64,000 bases of DNA, taken from NCBI GenBank assembly GCA_030695565.1, contig JAUYRZ010000033.1:79164-143163 (forward strand). Direction: 5' to 3'. The notes under the pieces are model-generated. The model was not told where the DNA came from, did not search any database, and saw nothing but the letters and a program-made list of their open reading frames with translations. The position numbers and the translations under genes are program-made. How positions within the stretch are numbered: the stretch's first letter is position 1; the number at the start of each line of letters is the position of its first letter. Origin of the DNA: Archangium sp. (GTDB taxonomy: Bacteria; Myxococcota; Myxococcia; Myxococcales; Myxococcaceae). This document shows positions 53,381 to 62,056 of this stretch, piece after piece.

Positions 53381-55402
53381 TCAATTCACGCTTCCTTGTC
53401 TGTGCGCCGCCGCGTGTTCCAGCGCCACGTTCAATGCATCCATGAATTCGTTCACCTTGATGGGCTTGGTGAGGTACCCGAAAAACCCTGCCTCCATGCC
53501 CCTTTTTACGTCGGCCAGCATCGCGTTCGCGCTGATCGCCAGCACCGGAATGTGCGCGGTCGAACGATCGTCCTGGAGAATCTTCAGCGCCTGAATGCCG
53601 CTGATCCCGGGCAGGTTGATGTCCATCAGGATGACGTCGGGGTTCCTGGCGCGCGCCAGCTCGACGCCCAACGAACCGTTCACGGCAGTGAGCAGGCGCA
53701 GGTCGGGGCGGCGGCTCACCAGCTGCTCGACCAGCTTCAGGTTGGCCGCGTTGTCTTCCACGTAGAGCACGGTGCGCCGGACCGAAGCGGAGGCCGCCCG
53801 GGGCAGGGGCGATGCTTCGATGATCGCGCCGATCTCCAGCGACGGCGCCTGCGCCGAGTTGAGCTCGAACCAGAAGGTGCTGCCCTGGTCGACGATGCTG
53901 TCGACCCCGATGACGCCTCCCATCAGCTCGACCAGCAGCTTGCTCATCACCAGGCCGATGCCCGTGCCTTCTTCTCCGGTGGTCTCCTGGCCCAGGCGGT
54001 TGAAGGGCTGAAAGAGCTGCTCCAGCTTCTCGGGGTTCAAGCCGAAGCCCGAGTCCTCCACGCTGATGCGGGTGCGCTCGCCGATGACGCGGCAGCTGAC
54101 CACGATCGAGCCGCCCGGCCGGTTGTACTTGATGGCGTTCGAGAGCAGGTTGATCAGCACCTGCTTGAGCCGCACGCGATCGCCCTGGATGAAGTGGGGC
54201 AGCGCGAAGTCGGGGAAGGTGAAGGTCAACCCGCGCTTCTCGGCCTGCTGCGCGACGATCGCCTGGCACTCCGGCATCACCTCGGCCAACGAGACCGGCT
54301 CGAGCGACAACGAGAGTTTTCCCGATTCGATCACCGCGAGATCGAGGATCTCGTTGATCAGCTCGAGCAGGTACCACCCCGCATGGAGGATCTGCCCGAT
54401 GCTCGCCTTCTGCGAGGCGTTCGCCGGGGGGACATCGGAGTCCATCAACTGCGCGAAGCCCAGGATGGCGTTGAGCGGTGAACGCAGCTCGTGGCTCATG
54501 CTGGAGAGGAACTCCGACTTGGCCTGGTTGGCCTTGTCGGCGGTGCGCCGGGCGCTCTCCAGCACCACGTCGAGGCGTTTGCGTTCGGTGACGTCGCGGG
54601 CCGCGGCGAACACGCCCTGAAGGGTGCGATCGCGGTCGTAGAAGGTGGTGGCGTTGTAGGAGACCACCGTCTCGCGGCCGTCACGCGCGCGGGCGGTCAG
54701 CTCGTAGTTGGTGACCTTCTTCTCACGCAGCACCCGCAAGATGCCCGCTTCCGCGAGCTCCGGGTCGGTGAAGCAGCCCTTGAACGGCGCGCCGATCAGC
54801 TCGTCGCGGGTGCAGCCGGTGAGCGCCTCCATCTGCGCGTTCACGTCGGTGATGATGCCCGAGGGATCCGTGGTCATCAGCGCGTCGATGTTCGATTCGA
54901 AGAGCGAGCGGGTATAGAACTGCTGATCGCGCAGCCGCTGGGCCAGCTGCTCCTGCTCTGCTTCGATCTGCTTGCGCGCGGTGTTGTCGGTGCCGATGAG
55001 CAGGTAGCCGATGATCTTCTCATCGGCGTCGCGCAGCGCGGTGACCGAGACCAGGGCGGGGAAGCGGCTCTCGTCTTTGCGGATGTACGTCAGCTCGTAG
55101 ATGACTTCGATACCGCGCCAGGCCTTGAAGACCAGCGCTTCGACGCCCGGGCTGATGGGCGTGCCGAACTCCTCGCTGAGCGCGTTGCCCCGCAGGATCA
55201 ACTCCCGGGGGTCCGAGATGTCGGCCGGGGTGATCATGTCGACCACGTCGGACGCGAGGTAGCCGAGCATCTGCTCCGCGCCCACGTTGAAGATCTGAAT
55301 CACGCCGCGCGCATCGGTGGCGATGCTGGAGAAGTTCTTGCTGTTGAAGATGGCTTGCTGCAGCGCCCGGGTGTCGAGCACGGTCTTCAGCTTTTGGGGC
55401 AC
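53381..55402 (-). CDS. Cytoplasmic PAS-PAS hybrid histidine kinase
   Basis: This protein has 673 residues from a GTG. No membrane span. PAS domains cover about 15-145 and 165-285 (each followed by an ARK/ERK-type linker, TDNTARKQIEAEQ and ARDVTERKRL). HisKA has SSMSHELRSPLNAI (phospho-His304), HATPase has INLLSNAIKYN, EDSGFG and GTGIGL, and the C-terminal receiver has LYVEDN with Asp594 in VILMDINLPG. It is the partner of the RR/pseudo-cyclase gene. A close paralogue begins the other end of the window (62053-64000). Confidence 0.93.
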   Translation of the reverse strand: MPQKLKTVLDTRALQQAIFNSKNFSSIATDARGVIQIFNVGAEQMLGYLASDVVDMITPADISDPRELILRGNALSEEFGTPISPGVEALVFKAWRGIEVIYELTYIRKDESRFPALVSVTALRDADEKIIGYLLIGTDNTARKQIEAEQEQLAQRLRDQQFYTRSLFESNIDALMTTDPSGIITDVNAQMEALTGCTRDELIGAPFKGCFTDPELAEAGILRVLREKKVTNYELTARARDGRETVVSYNATTFYDRDRTLQGVFAAARDVTERKRLDVVLESARRTADKANQAKSEFLSSMSHELRSPLNAILGFAQLMDSDVPPANASQKASIGQILHAGWYLLELINEILDLAVIESGKLSLSLEPVSLAEVMPECQAIVAQQAEKRGLTFTFPDFALPHFIQGDRVRLKQVLINLLSNAIKYNRPGGSIVVSCRVIGERTRISVEDSGFGLNPEKLEQLFQPFNRLGQETTGEEGTGIGLVMSKLLVELMGGVIGVDSIVDQGSTFWFELNSAQAPSLEIGAIIEASPLPRAASASVRRTVLYVEDNAANLKLVEQLVSRRPDLRLLTAVNGSLGVELARARNPDVILMDINLPGISGIQALKILQDDRSTAHIPVLAISANAMLADVKRGMEAGFFGYLTKPIKVNEFMDALNVALEHAAAHRQGSVN

Positions 55403-55634
55403 GGAAGCCTTGGTGCGATGGCATCACGAAGCGGCAGATCGCGCGGCCGGAGGTGCGGGCTGCACCTGGCGCTTCTTATACGCTCATTCTCCGAGCGAAA
55501 TGCAGGTGCCTGCTCGGTCGGAATGACTGAGTGCTTCCGTTCAAGTTGATGGAGGCGCGTGCCGCTCCAGTGCGCCAAGCGGCCCACATTGCTCGCCTCT
55601 GCGGTGCGGCTCCGTTCGTGCTCACTCGCGCTGC

Positions 55635-55844
55635 ATGAACGTCATCTTCACCGCGCCCCGCCCTCTCAAGAGTGTCCTCCCGTGGGTGCTCACCTGCGCC
55701 CTGCTGCTGGTGTGGAGCTTCGGCGCGATCACCGCCAACCCCATGGCCGGCTTCGTCAACGGCTTCCTCATCGCCGGCGCGGTGATGGTGATGGTCAGCC
55801 TCTTCCTCGGTCGCAAGATCATCACCCTCGAGGCATCGAATTGA
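55635..55844 (+). CDS. Small two-span membrane protein
   Basis: This protein has 69 residues with hydrophobic segments near 15-35 (VLPWVLTCALLLVWSFGAIT) and 38-58, ending in a GRKII tail. The tail and layout resemble the 49-residue protein at 56214 (GRKVV), so they may be related. It lies upstream of the CsbD operon on the same strand, with 139 bases between. Likely a membrane stress protein, but the family is not secure. Confidence 0.55.
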   Translation: MNVIFTAPRPLKSVLPWVLTCALLLVWSFGAITANPMAGFVNGFLIAGAVMVMVSLFLGRKIITLEASN

Positions 55845-55983
55845 AGCGGCGCTCCTTCAGCCTGATGGGCTCGCCCACCGCGCCGCCCCCGCAACCGGTC
55901 GCAAATGCTCGCATCGAAGGGTTGGCCCCGATGCTGCTCACTGAACAGACAGCGCGAATCAACGCGGAACACCTGGAGCTCAC

Positions 55984-56217
55984 ATGAACTGGACTCAATT
56001 CAAAGGCGACATCAAGCAGGTCGGCGGCAAGTTCAAGCAGCAATGGGCGAAGCTGACCGATGACGATCTGCTGCTCCTCGAGGGCAAAAAGGACGTGTTC
56101 CTCGGCAAGTTGCAGGAGCGCACGGGCCTGGCGAAGGACGAAGCGGAGAAGCAGCTCGACGCGTTCATCGCGAAGATCCACGAAGGTGCCGACGTGGTGA
56201 AGGAGAAGACGTCATGA
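55984..56217 (+). CDS. CsbD family stress protein
   Basis: This protein has 77 residues. It matches CsbD: MNWTQFKGDIKQVGGKFKQQWAKLTDDD, LEGKKDVFLGKLQERTG and KDEAEKQLDAFIAK. These small soluble proteins accumulate under general or osmotic stress. Its function is not established. The stop overlaps the start of the next small gene (ATGA), so the pair are translated together. Confidence 0.9.
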   Translation: MNWTQFKGDIKQVGGKFKQQWAKLTDDDLLLLEGKKDVFLGKLQERTGLAKDEAEKQLDAFIAKIHEGADVVKEKTS

Positions 56218-56363
56218 TCTACACCATCGCCGTCGTCTTGCTGATCCTCTGGGCGTTGGGCCTGGTCACCTCATTCTCGATGGGTGGCTTCATTCACATC
56301 TTGCTGGTGGTGGCCGTGGTGATGGTGCTGGTGCGGGTGATCACGGGCCGCAAGGTCGTCTAA
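56214..56363 (+). CDS. lmo0937/DUF5670-like small membrane protein
   Basis: This protein has 49 residues: two hydrophobic segments, IYTIAVVLLILWALGLV and HILLVVAVVMVLVRVI, separated by a short polar turn, then GRKVV. This is the pattern of the lmo0937 family (DUF5670), which often sits by CsbD in stress loci. Too short for most ORF finders, but coupled to CsbD by an ATGA overlap. Confidence 0.75.
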   Translation: MIYTIAVVLLILWALGLVTSFSMGGFIHILLVVAVVMVLVRVITGRKVV

Positions 56364-56375
56364 GTCAGCCCCTCA

Positions 56376-56420
56376 CCCGGCCTTCGGCCGACCTCTCCCC
56401 GCGTCGCAGGGAGAGGTTTT
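56376..56420 (+). terminator. Paired hairpins ending the CsbD operon
   Basis: CGGCC-TTC-GGCCG at 56378-56390 is followed by CCTCTCCC (56392-56399) pairing with GGGAGAGG (56409-56416) and TTTT (56417-56420). The second stem is the same block as the repeats at 7755-7864 and 12410-12445, so a dispersed repeat seems to serve here as a terminator. Confidence 0.6.
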
Positions 56421-56423
56421 CTA

Positions 56424-58085
<1,662 letters not shown>

Positions 58086-58101
58086 CGTGACCTGCCCTTC
58101 C

Positions 58102-58142
58102 TTCGATTTGAAGGACCGCTATTTCAAATTGAAGGAAATAGC
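58102..58142. promoter_or_regulatory. Tandem palindromic sites between the sigma-54 activator and the ice-binding-domain lipoprotein
   Basis: TTCGATTTGAA (58102-58112) and TTCAAATTGAA (58123-58133, a perfect palindrome) are 21 bases apart, or two helical turns. A larger inverted repeat, GCTATTTC (58118-58125) and GAAATAGC (58135-58142), overlaps the second. The pair is AT-rich in a GC-rich genome and lies in the 142-base divergent gap, so it is a good upstream activator-site candidate for the regulator at 56424-58085. I see no convincing sigma-54 -24/-12 element. Confidence 0.5.
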
Positions 58143-58227
58143 GAATGCCGTAAGGTGATGCCGGCCTCAAGTGGTCGGAATCGCTATCATTCTATTCGTG
58201 GCCCCGAACCTGCTCAGTCTGGCAGGC

Positions 58228-59436
58228 ATGAACCCCAAATCCCTCCTCGGTTGTGTCCTCCTCCTTTCGTTCGCCATGGCGTGTGGCCCTGCTGGCAGCA
58301 CCCCTGATGGCGGCAACACCGGCGGTGGGGGTGGATCCGCGACGGGCGGCGGCACGGCGACAGGCGGCGGCACGGCGACGGGCGGCGGCACGGCGACGGG
58401 CGGCGGCACGGCCACCGGCGGCGGCGGCGGTTCGGTCGCTTCGATTCCCACCGTGCAGAGCACCGTGCCCCTGATGGCCGCGATCAACGTCTCGGTGAAC
58501 GGCAACGTGCAGGTGCGCTTCAGCGAGGCGATGAACCCCTCGACCCTCACCACCAGCACCTTCACGGTGACCAGCGGCATGCCGGCGGTCGCGGTGGTGG
58601 GCACCATCGTCTACGGCCAGCAGCGCGCCACCTTCCGCCCCGCGGCCAACTTCGCGGCGAACACGCTCTACACGGCGACCGTCACCACCGGAGCGCTGAG
58701 CAGCAACGCGGTCGCGCTGGCCACCAGCTACGTCTTCACCTTCACCACCGGCAGCAGCCTCGCGCCGTTGTCTCCGGTGAACCTGGGCACGGCAGGCAAC
58801 TTCGTGATCCTCGCCAAGACCGCGATCTCGACCGTGCCGATGTCTGCGATCACCGGCGACGTGGGCGTCAGCCCGGCCGCGGCGAGCTTCATCACCGGCT
58901 TCTCGCTCACCGCTGACGCGACCAACGTCTTCTCGCTCTCGCCCCAGGTCACCGGGCAGATCTTCGCCGCCAACTTCGCCGTGCCCACCCCGTCGAACCT
59001 GACCACCGCGGTCGGCGACATGGAGCTGGCCTTCACCGACGCGGCCGGCCGCCCCGCGAGCGTGACGGAGCTGGGCGCCGGCAACATCAGCGGCATGACG
59101 TTGACCCCGGGCGTCTACCAGTGGGGCACGGGCCTGCTGCTCACGAGCGACGTGACCCTCAATGGCAACGCGACCGACGTCTTCATCTTCCAGATCGCCC
59201 AGGACCTCACCATCAACAACGGCGTGCGCATTGCGCTGACCGGTGGGGCGCTGGCGAAGAACGTGTTCTGGCAGGTGGCTGGCCGGATCTCGATGGGCAC
59301 CACCTCGCATGCCGAAGGCGTGATGCTCTCGCAGACCGCCATCGTGCTGGCCACGGGCGCTTCGATCAACGGCCGGCTGCTCGCTCAGAGCGCGGTCAAC
59401 CTCGACGCCAGTACCGTCGTTCAGCCCGCGCCGTAA
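58228..59436 (+). CDS. Ice-binding-type (DUF3494) lipoprotein with Ig-like domain
   Basis: This protein has 402 residues from the ATG at 58228. The lipoprotein signal ends FAMAC (Cys18). Residues 28-70 are a Gly/Thr-rich linker made of five hexapeptide ATGGGT repeats. Residues 75-170 are a Big_5-type Ig domain (VRFSEAMNPSTLTTSTFTVTSG, ATFRPAANFAANTLYTATVT). Residues 185-400 match the DUF3494 ice-binding beta helix: NFVILAKTAISTVP, ITGDVGVSP, GDMELAFTDAAGRP, LTPGVYQWGTGL and NGNATDVFIFQIAQDLT. Family members bind ice or are surface adhesins; which applies here is unknown. Confidence 0.82.
   Translation: MNPKSLLGCVLLLSFAMACGPAGSTPDGGNTGGGGGSATGGGTATGGGTATGGGTATGGGTATGGGGGSVASIPTVQSTVPLMAAINVSVNGNVQVRFSEAMNPSTLTTSTFTVTSGMPAVAVVGTIVYGQQRATFRPAANFAANTLYTATVTTGALSSNAVALATSYVFTFTTGSSLAPLSPVNLGTAGNFVILAKTAISTVPMSAITGDVGVSPAAASFITGFSLTADATNVFSLSPQVTGQIFAANFAVPTPSNLTTAVGDMELAFTDAAGRPASVTELGAGNISGMTLTPGVYQWGTGLLLTSDVTLNGNATDVFIFQIAQDLTINNGVRIALTGGALAKNVFWQVAGRISMGTTSHAEGVMLSQTAIVLATGASINGRLLAQSAVNLDASTVVQPAP
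58339..58428 (+). repeat. Five 18-base tandem repeats coding a Gly/Thr linker
   Basis: The unit GCGACGGGCGGCGGCACG recurs at 58339, 58357, 58375, 58393 and, less exactly, 58411. All are in frame (ATGGGT). Such a unit can change copy number by slippage and so alter the spacer length of the lipoprotein. Confidence 0.85.
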
Positions 59437-59471
59437 TCACTCACGCTCTCAACGCTCGCAAGAAGACCGTC

Positions 59472-61361
59472 ATGAAGAAACTGCTTCGAGTGTTGAGTGT
59501 GTTGGTCTTGTCGGTGGTGGCGCTCTACTACGTGGGCGTCAACGCGCTGCTCGCCTCTCCGTGGGGCGAGCTGGCGCTGAACAACAGCCCTCAGCTGGTG
59601 CAGATTCACTACACCCGGGCGTGGACCCTCATCCCGCTGCAGTTCGAGGTGCGTGACTTTCAGCTGTCCATGCAAGACCGCACGGTGCAGGTGATGATCA
59701 CCGCCGACGAAGTGCACGGCAACCTGCACCCGTGGACCCTGCTGCACCAGCGCTTCATGGCCACCCAGGTCAAGGCGAGCGGCGTGGTGATGCACATTCG
59801 CCCGCGCATGAAGAAGGGTGATCCGCTCGAGGCGCACCTCGCCGAGCTGCCCCCGATCCTCGGTTACGAGACGGCGCTGCTCGACCAGGCGGAGAACCCG
59901 AACGAGGTGCAGGCCCAGGAGATCCAGCTGCTCTCGCTCGAGTTCATCGACCTCGAGGTCAGTCACCTGCGCGAGCTGTGGATCGATCGCATGCGCTACA
60001 CCGGCGACGCGACCGTCACCGGCGGCATGTTGTACGAGCCGTTTCGCAGGTTGGCCATCGACGACGGACACCTCGTCGACGCGAAGTCGAAGCTGGTCGC
60101 CGTCGAGCCGAACGAAGTGAGCATCGAGAGTCTCGACCTGCGCGTCACGCTGCCCGAGGTGAACACTTCGAAGCTCGACTTCGACTCGTTCCGCGGGCTG
60201 ATGGCCGACGTGAAGCTGTCTGCCTCTGCGCAGCCCCGTTTCTTGAACGACTACCTCACCAACGTCAGTGGTCTGTCGACGGTGAGCGTCAGCGGCAACC
60301 CCGGCCAGCTCGAGGTCGACCTGCAGGTGGTCGGCGGCGTGGTGACCGACGGCGCGAAGCTCTCGTATCGCTCTTCGCGCATCGCGGTGAAGCTGCCGCT
60401 GGTCGAGGTGTGGGGCGCCGCGGCGGTGACCGGGCGCACCGCGAAGGGCCGCCTGGCGTTGTCCGTCGACATCTCGAACGCCGCGCTCAAGCAGCGCGAC
60501 GGAGAGCAGTTGGTCGACGCGGATCTCTTCGAGCTCGACGCGGTGGGCCCGGCCGATCTCACCCGCGCCATCGACATCGACGCGGTGATCAAGCTCCAGG
60601 GCGGCCACCTGAAGACGCTCACCTCGCTCAACCAGTTCATCCCGGGTGGCGCAGGCGTTCACTTCGGTGGCGGCACCGGCCTGGTCGAAGCGACCGTGAA
60701 GCTCGACTCGGCGCCGGCGCGCACCAGCGGCGAGCTTCAGCTCACCGCGAGCGACGTGACGGTGAAGAACCGCAGCGCCACCATCACCGGCAAGCTGCTC
60801 GTGCACGGCAAGCTCCACTCGCTCAACGCCAACACCGGCGCGATGGACCTGTCGGGCAGCACCGTGTCGATCGAAGGCGCGACGCTCGTCGCCCAGGGCC
60901 GCAGCTGGCAGAACCTCTGGCTTCGCGCGGTGGCTGACCCCTGCCTGCTCTCACCCAACGCCGACATTCTCTGGTCGACGAAGCTCGCGGTCGGTTCGTC
61001 GAACCTGCAGCCGCTGCTGGCGATCGTCTCGGCCAACGCGCCGCTGCCGGGTGTGCTGGGCATGTTCACCGACTCGCCCAACGTGAAGCTCGAGGCGACG
61101 ATGATGGTGCGCGCCGATCGCATCGACTTGCCGAAGTTCAGCCTCACCTCTCAGAACGTGCGCGTCGAAGGTGTGCTCACGCTTCGTGAAGCGTCGCCGA
61201 CCGACCCGAAGCTCGAGCCGTGGGGCAACGTGGTGGCGCACGCCGGAGCCTTGAGTGCGGGCGTGCAGTTGGATGGGCCGAAGATCTCGGTGGTGCTGGG
61301 CGATCTGCAGCGGTGGACGGCTGAGCGGAAGCTCGTGCCGACGAAGACGCTGGCTCGCTAA
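59472..61361 (+). CDS. AsmA/TamB-like envelope protein
   Basis: This protein has 629 residues from the ATG at 59472. A single N-terminal hydrophobic segment (6-28, LLRVLSVLVLSVVALYYVGV) anchors it in the inner membrane and the rest is periplasmic, a run of beta repeats with few Cys residues. The start is like AsmA-type proteins that move lipids between membranes (WTLIPLQFEVRDFQLSMQDRTV), but I do not see a full DUF3971/AsmA signature, so the family is tentative. It lies 35 bases after the ice-binding-domain gene on the same strand. Confidence 0.55.
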   Translation: MKKLLRVLSVLVLSVVALYYVGVNALLASPWGELALNNSPQLVQIHYTRAWTLIPLQFEVRDFQLSMQDRTVQVMITADEVHGNLHPWTLLHQRFMATQVKASGVVMHIRPRMKKGDPLEAHLAELPPILGYETALLDQAENPNEVQAQEIQLLSLEFIDLEVSHLRELWIDRMRYTGDATVTGGMLYEPFRRLAIDDGHLVDAKSKLVAVEPNEVSIESLDLRVTLPEVNTSKLDFDSFRGLMADVKLSASAQPRFLNDYLTNVSGLSTVSVSGNPGQLEVDLQVVGGVVTDGAKLSYRSSRIAVKLPLVEVWGAAAVTGRTAKGRLALSVDISNAALKQRDGEQLVDADLFELDAVGPADLTRAIDIDAVIKLQGGHLKTLTSLNQFIPGGAGVHFGGGTGLVEATVKLDSAPARTSGELQLTASDVTVKNRSATITGKLLVHGKLHSLNANTGAMDLSGSTVSIEGATLVAQGRSWQNLWLRAVADPCLLSPNADILWSTKLAVGSSNLQPLLAIVSANAPLPGVLGMFTDSPNVKLEATMMVRADRIDLPKFSLTSQNVRVEGVLTLREASPTDPKLEPWGNVVAHAGALSAGVQLDGPKISVVLGDLQRWTAERKLVPTKTLAR

Positions 61362-61706
61362 AGCGGCCGCTCGGATGGAAGGTGGTGTGGTTCGTGTCTG
61401 GCTCAGGGGCCAATCGAGCGCGCCTCTCGCTGCGAGCATTTTGTGACGCAGTGCGCGTGGCTTCGAGCTCGTGGGTCAGGGGCCCGGTCCTCTTCAAGCC
61501 ATCACAACCCTGTTGCTTCGCGTAGCAACAGGGTTGTCACGGCCGTGAAAGTCGCCCCGCCCTGACCTCCTCACATGAGCCTCCTCGCCCGTGGCCAGGA
61601 GGCCTGCTCGCAATGAGCAGCGCACGAACACCTCGAACGCCCCGGACTCCAGGGCGCTTTTCGCTTTTTCATGCGCCTTCGTACGAGCTCGCGTTGACCG
61701 CCGACG
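61362..61706. other. Intergenic region with a 14-base perfect hairpin
   Basis: A 345-base gap between converging genes. It holds a perfect inverted repeat, ACAACCCTGTTGCT (61504-61517) and AGCAACAGGGTTGT (61524-61537), with loop TCGCGT. No T-run follows on either side. It may be a bidirectional terminator or a protein-binding site. No coding sequence in the gap looks real. Confidence 0.5.
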
Positions 61707-62056
61707 TCACGCCTTCCGGGCCAGCTCCATCAGGCGCAGCTCGATCATCTTGCACACCCGAATGAGCACCTCATCTATCTGCACGGGCTTGGCGACGAAG
61801 TCGCCGGCACCTGCGTCGAGTGGGTCTTGAGGCCGTCCATCACCATGAAGCCATCCATCGGAAACATCTTCAGGTCGAGGAGGATGAGGTCGAACTGATG
61901 AAGCCGGTGGAGCGCGTAGACCTCGGCCGGGTCAGACGTGGAGAGCACCGACTTGTAGCCGGCGCTGTGCAGAATCTGCTCCATCAGGTCGAGGCTCGCT
62001 TCCTGGTCGTCGACCACCAGGATCTTCGCTGCCAGCACCCGCGCCGAGGGCGTCAT
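61707..62056 (-). pseudogene. Decayed response-regulator receiver (paralogue of 52507)
   Basis: From the ATG at 62056 the frame reads a receiver (KILVVDDQEAS, LILLDLKMFPMDGF with phospho-acceptor Asp near residue 61) and then loses homology after LKT (about residue 77). The missing middle is followed, in another frame, by LDAGAGDFVAKP and a further segment ending LMELARKA at the TGA 61707-61709. A deletion and frameshift have thus removed about 25 residues. The stop of the upstream hybrid kinase overlaps its start (ATGA). The intact paralogue is at 52507-53379. Confidence 0.7.

Noticed and set aside
58143..58227. Sigma-54 -24/-12 promoter upstream of the ice-binding-domain gene
   Set aside because: No TGGC...TTGC pair with the right spacing; a GG and a GC nearby are only 8 bases apart.
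58339..58428. Tandem repeats considered as a CRISPR array
   Set aside because: Units are 18 bases with no spacers and are in frame within a lipoprotein gene.
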